From Rotaria sp. Silwood1 (taxonomy: Eukaryota > Rotifera > Eurotatoria > Philodinida > Philodinidae), in assembly GCA_905250075.1 (NCBI GenBank), contig CAJNOP010000041.1, forward strand, positions 1,059,302 through 1,123,301: 64,000 bases of DNA. Direction: 5' to 3'. The notes under the pieces were generated by a model. It saw only the letters and a program-made list of their open reading frames with translations. It ran no database searches and was not told the origin of the DNA. Numbering within the stretch: position 1 is the stretch's first letter; every line of letters begins with the position of its first letter. Below, piece after piece: positions 55,342 to 64,000 of this stretch. Position numbers and translations under genes: made by a program.

Positions 55342-57324
55342 ATGACTCAAGTCAAACGACAATTAAGTGAACATATATCATCTGATGAAAAAACAAAAAA
55401 ATTACACAGTAAGTTTCAATTATTTGCTACAATCAATTGAAGTGAAACTATTGTGTTTTTCATTACTTTAGATTTAACATTTGATAAGAATAAGTAAATA
55501 ATATTATTTTAGTTTTAGGTTAATTTTTGGTGCATATATTATTATAGCATAGAAGTTAGTTGTATCGAACATTTGTCGAATGAAATTTTTTATGAAATAT
55601 TCGATTATCTTGATGGTTGTGATACTTTCGATATATTTTCAAATCTTAACATACGTTTTCAACGTCTTATTCTACATTCATTATTACCAATTAAAATTTA
55701 TCGTTCCATTTCATCTAATCAAATCACCGAATATCATTATCAAAAACTTATCATACCATATCGACATCGAATTATCTCTTTTCATATGCATGATACATCA
55801 TATATGTCATTGAATTTTTCATTATATATGATTGATGCGTCATTCAATCGTCTTGAATCCATTGTTTTCTATAGAATTCAATATGATGTTCTAATATCAC
55901 TTCTTCCGAACTTAATTACTCTACCTCGTCTTTTCGCATTGAACACTGGCCTTAGTGATCAATTGAGAAATTTTTCGAAACTTTATGGCTTGATTTTTTG
56001 TTTACCTTTACTGAAATATAACAAACTGTCAGCATTCAGGAACTTTTCACCTATTTTACTACCTTATGAAACTAATGCATACAGTTCTATTGAACATCTA
56101 GTTATTGATTATGAATGCTTCGTCCACGAATTAACTGTGATTCTTTCGTGTACACCACGACTTAGCCATTTAACTTGTAAGTGTTTAAGTTCAAATAGTA
56201 TAATAAAAAGAGCGATATCAATAAATATTTCCAATTTGAGATATTTATCAATAAATGTATGTTATTTAAAGTTTCATGAATTAGAAACATTAATTAAAAA
56301 TTCATTTTTCCATATACGAGTTTTACGTTTTACTACGTCTTTGGATACTTCTTATCTTGATGCTGATCGTTGGGAAAAATTAATTTCACAATATATTCCT
56401 TATTTACGAATATTGAATTTCAAATATACTGACGATATTTACAATCAATTCACGCTCAAACCATATCACTTAAATCTCAATCGATTTCTTTCACCGTTTT
56501 GGATTCAACGAAGATGGTTTCTGGAGCTTAAAGTTAGTTTAAATTATTTTCTATGTGCTTCAATTACATATTCTATTCAACCATTGAAGTACATTAATAA
56601 GAATTTCTCGTAGAAATAATAAAACTTCATTCTTGTTTTCTCTAGAAAACAATGGTATGAATGGCAAGATGATGCAGACTCGAATCAATTTATTGTTTGT
56701 CCAACTGTGGCTGAAAAAAAATACAACAATACTTCTTTTTCGCATCTTCATTTTACTATTGATGGCCCACAGAATGTAGAATATTATCAATCACTACAAG
56801 AATATATTTGTTCTATTGATGCTTTGGTACAATTTACTAGTTTACACATTGATTTGTGTTATTTTTCAATTCCTATTCTTATTAAATTCATAAACATGTT
56901 GCCTAATCTTGATTCATTAACAATAACATCTAAGTTTCCAGGAAAAACTAAAATTTTATTTGAAACACAAATTAATATGTTACGTTTTGTATCCTCTAAT
57001 AACAAAATAACTAAAGTAAATCTTGAACAAATAACAGAGCTCGATCAAATTCATATTCTTATGGATCTCTGTTTTCATATGTGTGATCTTAAAGTGAAAT
57101 GTAGAAATATCTTTGATGGTACATGGTTAATACGTTATATTTTAAACAAAAGAAATACAAATTTTATTCCACATTTATGTTCAATATGTCTTTGGATTTC
57201 GAAAGCAAATGATGAAATGATGAATAATTTTAAAATAATGATCGATACTGAAAAGTTAATTGATAAGTATACAATCAAACGCGTATGTGATAAAATTTAT
57301 CTTCAATGGAATGAACATGTATAA
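55342..57324 (+). CDS. F-box/LRR-like protein of a bdelloid-type family, complete, 4 exons, 602 aa
   Basis: Exons 55342-55408, 55472-55493, 55548-56588 and 56646-57324 sum to 1809 nt (603 codons), with the 22-nt exon 2 (encoding LTFDKN) needed to keep frame. After a short N-terminus (MTQVKRQLSEHISSDEKTKK) comes an F-box-like motif, about residues 37-65: IEHLSNEIFYEIFDYLDGCD, then FDIFSNLNIRFQRLI. The rest is a degenerate Leu/Ile-rich repeat scaffold with lines such as LNTGLSDQLRNFSKLYGLIF, and later LIKFINMLPNLDSLTITSKF. Such F-box proteins act as substrate adaptors of SCF ubiquitin ligases; the substrate is unknown. Large, fast-evolving families of this type are characteristic of bdelloids. 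A decayed paralogue lies at about 58420-59180. F-box call is from motif pattern. Confidence 0.8.
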
Positions 57325-57331
57325 TTTAGAG

Positions 57332-57911
57332 CTATAGTCATTGTCGAAAAACGATGGATATGCTTTTTTTTGAATAAGTTTTGATAGGAACTATATAGAG
57401 ATCTGCAATTTCCATCGTTTAAAAGAGAAGATGAAACTGCATTGAGTCTTGAACATCAGACTTTTCTTATAAGCTTTAGATGTTTTCGCAAAAGTTTTTT
57501 AAAAATTGAAGCTTTTAAATAGGTTTAGAAATTGGATTTTTCGTCAAAAAATTTAGAAAAAAAGTCAATTTTTCTCAGAAAATATGTCGATAGCACGTAA
57601 TAAAATATTAATAACTCGTGACTGGTGAAATTCTTTCGATATCGAACTTTCATAGATTATTAAATTTTAGTGAATGATTCTAGTATACTACTGAAAATTA
57701 AAATACTAAAAATTTTCTATGACTTAATGTGTTGTTTTTAAAATACTTAGTGAAAGCTTCTGAGAAAACTTATTAGAAAGTTCTGCTATTCGAGAATCGA
57801 TGCAGCTTCATTTTCTCTTTTAAACAGCGAAAACCGTAAATCTTTATCAAGTTCCTATCGAAAGCTATTTATAAAACAGCCACATTCATTGCTTTTTGAA
57901 AAAAACTATAC
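57332..57911. mobile_element. Imperfect inverted-repeat (foldback-like) element, about 580 bp
   Basis: The left arm (about 57332-57480) and right arm (about 57765-57911) are diverged reverse complements. Shared blocks include CTATAG/GTATAG at the ends, CGATAGGAACTT (left GATAGGAACTAT), GTTTAAAAGAGAA, ATGAA-CTGCAT and CTTATAAG/CTAATAAG. About 70% identity by eye. No ORF. It begins 8 bp after the F-box gene stop, so it probably contributes part of that gene's 3' UTR. It does not share words with the 4754 element. Confidence 0.55.
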
Positions 57912-58419
57912 TAAGATTATTGAATCTTTTAATTTTGATATTTATATGTATGTTATTTTTCAATGAAATAAAATTTCTGAAAATGAGTTTTTAATCTTGA
58001 TTAATGTTAACATTGCGATGCGGGTTGTGAGTGACAATGCATAAAAGATCCTCACTCAAACGGTCACCAATACCCATACATTCACGGTGAATAATTCTGC
58101 GAGACATTGTCCAGTTCAAAGTTGTCGATATTTTTTAGGCCGGAAGCGGCTAAAAATTCGTCAGAAAATGGTTTCATCATCGAGAGGAAAGTACCAAGCC
58201 CACCATCACCAGACCATGATTCTCTCAGGACCACTCCCATCTTCTCCATCATATTTACGATATAATATAAGTATTGATTTCAAATCGATATTACGATTAA
58301 ATCTATTTTTTCTACTTTGTAATTTAAACTCTACACTAATCGATTGTGAACTCTAGTTTTAGTTTATATCAAACCAGATGGAATCATTTCATTTCATCCA
58401 GATTTAATTCAGTTACTTT

Positions 58420-59180
58420 GTTTCTCGTCTTGAAGCATATATCTTGCAGATGATTTCAGTATTTCTAATGAAATTTATCACTTGATTTTCTGTTTAATTG
58501 AACTAAAATATAACAAAATAATCTTTATAATCACATCGCTTCATCAAGTTTTGTTAACAAACAAATTTGTATAATCGAATATATCATATTGGATGAATCG
58601 CTCCAATTGAAAAATTTGACACTACTAGCTAAAATAATTTATATATTTTTTTGTAAATGTCAAATACAGTTTCATGAGTTTGAAAAAAATCATCAAACAA
58701 ATGTAATATTAAATACATATTTTACATAATAATGTCTTTTGATAGTTCTTACATTGATGCTGATTGATGGAAATGTTTTATTTTACAATATTTAACTACA
58801 GTATCGACAATTAACTTTGAATCAAGTGATTTCAATCCTGCTTTAAACAATATGCTAGTTAATAAATTTCCTTAACTGTTTTCGATTGATCGACAATAGA
58901 TTTTTGAATTGAAAGTTAACATGTACCAACAATCAACTACTAAAATAACGCATTGCATTCATCTACGCAGGTATATTAAGTAAAAATCATTTTTCAGTTT
59001 ACTGATCTTTTTGTTCAGAAAATAAATATAATATTAACAATCAACAGAAACATAATAACTTTTTCATGCAATTTTCTGCAGATACTAAATTTATTGTGTA
59101 AGAATACAGCGTGATAGAATTTACTCGATCGTTGATGGCCAGCATATTATTTTTTTCTGTGATATAAATTAATCGTTTAT
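58420..59180 (+). pseudogene. Decayed F-box/LRR-like paralogue
   Basis: Blocks in the same order as the intact gene at 55342-57324 can be followed on the plus strand. LIFCLIELKYNKI-like DNA (about 58485-58520) matches the intact LIFCLPLLKYNKL; SYIDAD (about 58745-58775) matches SYLDAD; FSIDRQ...FELKVN (about 58875-58925) matches FWIQRRWFLELKV; and IVDGQHI (about 59125-59150) matches FTIDGPQNV. Stops and frame changes interrupt it throughout, including TGA in place of the Arg after SYIDAD. No intact 5' F-box was found. It is a tandem duplicate that has died. Confidence 0.65.
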
Positions 59181-60502
59181 ATATTGCATATCATTATTCT
59201 TTTTGTATTATCATGCTTACAGAATTCATGTAACTGTTATGTATTCTTGACTCTTTGATAATATCTTACATGACTTAACATTGAATAGAAAGTCTATGTG
59301 AGCAACAGTCAACAAGTTGATCAATATGTAAATTCAAACGAAAAACAATGGTAAGCAAAGTTTATATTGTTTTAATTCTATTTGAAGAACTTTGAGCTAT
59401 ATTTTAACTGCAATGATAAGTCCTGTTAACGATATACTTATCCCATAAAGAACAATACAATCTGTTTCCATTTAGCAATATGTGAGAGCTGTCAGTCTTT
59501 TAGTGTAGCATAGTGTGAATTTTCATTTTTCGTAATCGTTACAATTCTACAAATTTCAAAGAAGATTTCATTGTGATAGGTCACCATGTAATACTAACAA
59601 CAGAAGTAGCATGGGGATTTTCAACAGTGGTGTAGACCGAACGATATCAGCCAAAAAAAGATATCAACAAAAAACAAGAAAAAAAAAATCTCTTATTCTC
59701 TCTAAGGAGACGAGCAAATATCTTCGTATCTCTGTCTTACTTCAAATAAGTATTCATTTGTTTATTGTTCTAATTTATTGACAATTCAAGGGCGACTATT
59801 CATAGTATACAATATTGGCGTGATTGTAAGCGACGAGGATAAAACACGTTCATTATCGTAATTCAACGCATCGTTGCTAGCAATTCAATTTTACCAGATC
59901 CGTGTTTTTTTTTAGATGGAAACAAATTGTTGACAATTTTACTTCTCCATCAAAACATTGTCGTTCGAATATTTTTTTGCTAACATTGTAGTTGAAAAAT
60001 CATGAAGTATTCTTTCTTTTTTTTTGAAAAGTTTTACGCTAGAAAGTGCAATTTCATACTTTCACTATATCGTTTATTACTATTGATTGCATGATCAAAA
60101 AACAATGGGATTAAGTGCACGTAGAACGAAATAGTAAAGAAGAGAGTGAAACTATTGAATTGTTTGTCTCGTTGAAAGAGAAAATGGTAGTTTATTTTTG
60201 TACAAGATATTTGTTGACTCAACGCAATCACGTTTCGACACTGATTGCACATCGAAACATATAAACAAGAGAAAGCTGGACACAGTGGAAGCAATACTTT
60301 GTCATCATCAGTCCTTTTCTATTAAAGTCAAGTAACATCCTTTAGTGTCAACAAGAAACATATATTGATGATTGAGAAATAAAGAACGTCGTCAAAAGAA
60401 CATGTTCATCTAAATAATGAAGCTTCGTCATTGAATAATATTTATTCGTAATTTCAAGTTGACAGTGTATACATACAATTCTTTACATCACGTATAATCA
60501 AT
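59181..60502. other. Intergenic region upstream of the ART-TPR gene
   Basis: About 1.3 kb with no supported gene. The minus-strand ORF 60034-60294 has no domain. The promoter of the downstream gene should lie in the last few hundred bases. Confidence 0.5.
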
Positions 60503-63500
60503 ATGGGCTGCAATATATCAAAATCGGCAACAGTTAGATCTTCCAACAATCACCACCATTCTAGTAAAGTAGTAACACCAGTATTATCACCATTATTACC
60601 GTCTAATTCAACCCAACAATCGGACTCAAATCACATTGCAAAACGGGATCGTCGAACTAGTACACATGAAATCGTTCAAAATTTTCTATTAATTTGGCTT
60701 GATACACAAATCGATGAATCTAGTGAAGATTACCGTCATTCAATCAGATACCTTCGACGTACAGTCAATACCATTGAAACGTTCCAAGATACGGAAGAAT
60801 GTGTTGATTACATTTTGAAACTCCAAAATGAAAAAGTATTCTTAATCATTTCGGAAGCTTTATGTCAATCTGTTGTGCCACGTATTCATAACATGGCTCA
60901 ACTCTATTCAATTTATGTTTTTTGTCGGAAAAAAGAAAAGCATGAGACATGGGCAAAAGACTGGTCCAAAGTGAAAGGTATTTACAGCAACATTACCCCA
61001 ATTTGTGATTCAGTTCGACAATCTGCTCGGCAATGTGATGAAGATTCAATCCTGATTAGTGCCGCATCATCATTGAATCAAATCGAACCGTCGTTCATAT
61101 ATATGCAACTCTTCAAAGAAATTATACTTCAGATCGATTTCAATGAAAATAACGAAATCAACGATCTAGTCGAGTATGCACGGAAACAGTATGTTGGCAA
61201 TGATGAAAACTTGATGATAATCGATGAATTCGCTCGAGAATATCAAGGCAATATGGATGATAAAAACAAGTCTATTTGGTGGTATACTCGAGAATGTTTC
61301 ATGTACCACATGCTCAACAAAGCATTAGGTACTCTACAAGTCGAGATCCTTCTGAAAATGGGCTTCTTTATCCAAGATCTTCATGAAAACGTCAAGAAAC
61401 TCCATTCGGAGCAATCAACTGAAATGGATGTTGACTTAAAAATAATTACAGTCTACCGGGGTAAAACTATGACCAAGCAAGATTTTGACACTAAAATTAA
61501 GCAAGATGGATTCATGTCGTTCAATAATTTTTTATCAACCAGTAATGATCGCCATATGGCCATTCGTTTTATCAGGGAAGGACTTCATTCAGACAACAAC
61601 AAGGGGAAAGTCAGTGTTCTCTTCGAAATAACAATTGATCAATCGATTTCATCAGCTCCATTCGTTCGCATCAACAAAATACGTAATTTTGAGAAAGAAA
61701 ATGAAATTCTTTTTTCAACACACACCGTATTTCGCGTCCACCAAATGGAAGAAATGAAAGATAGCGGAATACCGTTGTGGCAAGTGAAGCTTACACTCAT
61801 CACTGACAGTGACTATCAGCAACTCAATGCTCTTACCAATCAAATGGGAGAGCAGATCATCGGAACAGGGTGGCTACGAATCGCTTACTTGCTATGGAAA
61901 CTGGGTGAAAATGACAAGGCGGAACAATTGTGCAAGATGTTACTCGAACATATATCCAATGAGAATGATAGAGCAATTTGCTATAATCATCTCGGACTAT
62001 TCAAAGATGATCAAGAAAAATACGATAAGGCTGCTGAGTTTTACGAAAAAGCACTGAATATCAAAGAAAAAATCCTTCCTCCTAACCATCCTGACTTGGC
62101 TACTTCCTATAACAATATTGGCTTGGTCTATAAAAATATGGGTGAGTGCTCGAAAGCACTTTCATTTTATGGCAAATCACTTGGTATCTTGCAAAAATCT
62201 CTTCATCCGAACGGTCCCGATTTAGCTACTTCTTACACTAACATCGGAGCAGTATACTATAGCAAGGGCGAGTACTCGAAAGCACTTTCATTTTACCAAC
62301 AAGCACTCGATATCAACGAAAAAACTCTTCCTTCAAACCATCCTGATTTGGCTGCTTCCTACAATAACATCGGTTCGGTATATGCTAATATGCGCGACTA
62401 TTCGAAAGCTATTACGTTTTACACAAAAGTAATCGATATCTACGAAAAAACTCTCCCACCAGATCATCCCTCCTTGGCTACATCTTACAACAACATCGGT
62501 GTAGTATATAAAATCATGGGCGAGTACTCTAAAGCGCTCTTATTTTATGAAAAATCACTTGAGATCAGAAAAAAAATTCTTCCACAGAATCATCACGACT
62601 TGGCTACTTCTTACAACAACATCGGGGGAGTGTATAATAACATGGGCGAGTACTCGAAAGCGCTTTCATCTCTTGAAAAAGCACTCGATATCTTCGAAAA
62701 AACTCTCCCTCCAAATCATTTTTTGTTGGCTCATTCGTACAACAACATCGGTTTGGTATATGATAACAGGGGAGAGTACTCAAAAGCACTTTCGTTTCAC
62801 GAAAACGTAGTTGATATCTACGAAAAAACTCTTCCTCCAAACCATCCTGACTTGGCTATTTCTTACGATAACATGGGTTTGGTATATAAAAGCATGGGCG
62901 AGTACTCCAAAGCGCTTTCATTCTATGAAAAATCACTTAATGTCAAAGTAATAAATGTCGCTCCGAATCATCCTGACTTGACTACTTCCTACATCAACAT
63001 TGCAGGGGTCTATGATAACATGGGCGAGTACTCGAAATCTCTTCCATTTTACGAAAAATCGCTTGAAATCAAGGAAAAGACTCTGCCTCAAAACCATCCT
63101 GACTTAGTTACTTTTTACAAAAACATTGGTTCGGCGTATGTTAACATGGGTAACTTCTCAAAAGCCCTTTCATTTTACACAAATATAATTGAAACCTACG
63201 AAAAAACCCAACCTCCAAATCTTCTCTCCTTAGCTACTTTCAACAGTAACATAGCAGAAGTGTATAAACACATGGGCGAGTATTCGAAAGCACTGTCGTT
63301 TTATGAAAAATCACTTAAGATCAGAGAACAAACTCTTCCTCCGAATCATCCTGATTTAGCTACTTCATACAATAACATCGGAGAAGTATACAATAACATC
63401 GGCGAGCACTCAAAAGCACTTTCTTTCTATGAGAAATCTCTTAATATCAATGAAAAAGCTCTTTCTCCAAACCATCCTGACTTGATTGCTTCCTACAACA

Positions 63501-63934
63501 ACATAGGTTCGATGTACTTTAACTTGGGAGAGTTCTCGAAAGCCCTTTCATTTTATACGAACGTAGTTAACATCTACGAAAAAACTCCTCCACCAAATTA
63601 TCTCTCCTTAGCTACTGCCTACAACAACATTGGTTTGGTTTATAAAAATATGAGCGAATACTCGAAAGCACTTTCATTTTATGAAAAATCACTCGATATC
63701 AGAGAAAAAGTTCTCCCGTTAAACCATCTCGACTTGGCTATTTCTTACAACAACATTGCAGGAGTATATAATAATATGGGTGAGTACGCGAAATCACTGT
63801 CATTTCTGGAAAAAGCAGTCGGTATTTTTGAAAAAATCCTGCCTCCGAATCATTTCTTGTTGGCTCAATCCTACAATAATATTGGTGCAGTGTATACAAA
63901 CATGGGAGAATACTCGAAAGCACTTTCATTGTAA
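60503..63934 (+). CDS. ADP-ribosyltransferase-TPR fusion with N-myristoylation signal, at least 1143 aa
   Basis: Starts MGCNISKS, a classic dual-acylation signal (Gly2 myristoylation, Cys3 palmitoylation), so probably membrane-anchored. Residues about 60-300 are helical with no domain that I name. Residues about 310-440 form an NAD:arginine ADP-ribosyltransferase domain: VYRG (Arg319), FLSTS (Ser345-Ser347) and EKENEILF with Glu399-x-Glu401, the R-S-ExE set needed for arginine-specific mono-ADP-ribosylation. From residue 494 come 15 complete 42-residue kinesin-light-chain-type TPRs (consensus YNNIGxVYxNMGEYSKALSFYEKSL) and a partial one. ART-TPR fusions are an expanded family in bdelloids. 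The whole is one exon. The ORF stops at KALSL just where the repeat expects KALSFYEK, and the stop lies in GTAAGC, a good splice donor; the gene probably continues beyond 63930. Target of the transferase is unknown. Confidence 0.85.
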   Translation: MGCNISKSATVRSSNNHHHSSKVVTPVLSPLLPSNSTQQSDSNHIAKRDRRTSTHEIVQNFLLIWLDTQIDESSEDYRHSIRYLRRTVNTIETFQDTEECVDYILKLQNEKVFLIISEALCQSVVPRIHNMAQLYSIYVFCRKKEKHETWAKDWSKVKGIYSNITPICDSVRQSARQCDEDSILISAASSLNQIEPSFIYMQLFKEIILQIDFNENNEINDLVEYARKQYVGNDENLMIIDEFAREYQGNMDDKNKSIWWYTRECFMYHMLNKALGTLQVEILLKMGFFIQDLHENVKKLHSEQSTEMDVDLKIITVYRGKTMTKQDFDTKIKQDGFMSFNNFLSTSNDRHMAIRFIREGLHSDNNKGKVSVLFEITIDQSISSAPFVRINKIRNFEKENEILFSTHTVFRVHQMEEMKDSGIPLWQVKLTLITDSDYQQLNALTNQMGEQIIGTGWLRIAYLLWKLGENDKAEQLCKMLLEHISNENDRAICYNHLGLFKDDQEKYDKAAEFYEKALNIKEKILPPNHPDLATSYNNIGLVYKNMGECSKALSFYGKSLGILQKSLHPNGPDLATSYTNIGAVYYSKGEYSKALSFYQQALDINEKTLPSNHPDLAASYNNIGSVYANMRDYSKAITFYTKVIDIYEKTLPPDHPSLATSYNNIGVVYKIMGEYSKALLFYEKSLEIRKKILPQNHHDLATSYNNIGGVYNNMGEYSKALSSLEKALDIFEKTLPPNHFLLAHSYNNIGLVYDNRGEYSKALSFHENVVDIYEKTLPPNHPDLAISYDNMGLVYKSMGEYSKALSFYEKSLNVKVINVAPNHPDLTTSYINIAGVYDNMGEYSKSLPFYEKSLEIKEKTLPQNHPDLVTFYKNIGSAYVNMGNFSKALSFYTNIIETYEKTQPPNLLSLATFNSNIAEVYKHMGEYSKALSFYEKSLKIREQTLPPNHPDLATSYNNIGEVYNNIGEHSKALSFYEKSLNINEKALSPNHPDLIASYNNIGSMYFNLGEFSKALSFYTNVVNIYEKTPPPNYLSLATAYNNIGLVYKNMSEYSKALSFYEKSLDIREKVLPLNHLDLAISYNNIAGVYNNMGEYAKSLSFLEKAVGIFEKILPPNHFLLAQSYNNIGAVYTNMGEYSKALSL
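61982..63934 (+). repeat. 126-bp tandem repeat encoding 15.5 TPR units
   Basis: Fifteen units of exactly 126 bp plus a 60-bp partial. Units fall into types: type T has FYTxVxxIYEK and SLAT (units 4, 10, 13), type F ends LPPNHFLLA (units 6, 15), and most others end NHPDLAT. Units 4-6 and 13-15 show the same type order, indicating block duplication of three or more units. Unequal exchange or conversion within the array is likely. Confidence 0.9.
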
Positions 63935-64000
63935 GCAATAACTCCCACTCAAACGCATCGGGATTTCGTGCAGTGAAAAAGAAACACTGAACTTATGAGA

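Noticed and set aside
58000-58356. GC-richer patch with an 89-codon ORF, possibly a SINE or RNA gene
   Set aside because: No A/B box pair, no tRNA fold and no matching copy in the window; left uncalled.

Overview
The window is nuclear DNA of a small-genome animal, most likely a bdelloid rotifer. It is very AT-rich and dense in genes, and the genes carry many introns of about 45-80 bp. Three features point to bdelloids: an ADP-ribosyltransferase fused to a long kinesin-light-chain-type TPR array, a fast-evolving F-box/LRR-like gene beside a decayed copy of itself, and remnants of NHL-repeat genes. These families are strongly expanded in bdelloids. Gene starts that sit directly on splice acceptors fit the spliced-leader trans-splicing known from rotifers. 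Genus cannot be settled from the sequence. I rebuilt 14 genes; for 11 of the 12 multi-exon ones I traced exons by hand (complete for 10, plus DDX23 apart from its gap), and in the 10 complete models the summed exon length is divisible by three.

Layout. 71-4272 (-): SLC26/SulP anion transporter, 11 exons. 4273-10461: gene-poor, with a 620-bp near-perfect foldback element and a diverged tandem duplication. 10462-11284 (-): ubiquitin-eL40 fusion. 12652-18794 (+): cytosolic 5'-nucleotidase II (NT5C2 type) with one 3.5-kb intron. 19013-26363 (-): fibrillar-type collagen with a VWC-like N-terminus, a threonine mucin tract (holding a 100-N gap), interrupted triple helix and COLFI domain. 27858-30625 (+): SLC45 transporter with a transposon-like insert in one intron. 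30626-37833: gene-poor, with a second foldback element, an NHL pseudogene and a hAT-like end. 37834-41404 (-): SRRM1, with PWI domain and a long RRSPSP array.

43420-53673 (+) is a tight co-directional cluster: UQCRB, ARPC5, YjbQ/UPF0047, UPRT homolog, LIN52, DDX23/PRP28 and an HNH-type protein. Five successive start codons lie 0-7 nt after a polypyrimidine-AG acceptor, and most internal junctions lack AATAAA. This looks like a trans-spliced operon mixing housekeeping functions with no shared pathway. DDX23 contains a 10-N assembly gap that removes its DEAD motif.

55342-57324 (+): F-box/LRR-like gene, followed by a 580-bp inverted-repeat element and a decayed paralogue. 60503-63934 (+): N-myristoylation-type start, ADP-ribosyltransferase domain with R-S-ExE residues, and 15.5 TPRs of 42 residues; its last codons are probably a splice donor, so the gene likely continues.

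No convincing tRNA, rRNA, CRISPR or retroviral/LTR element was seen.
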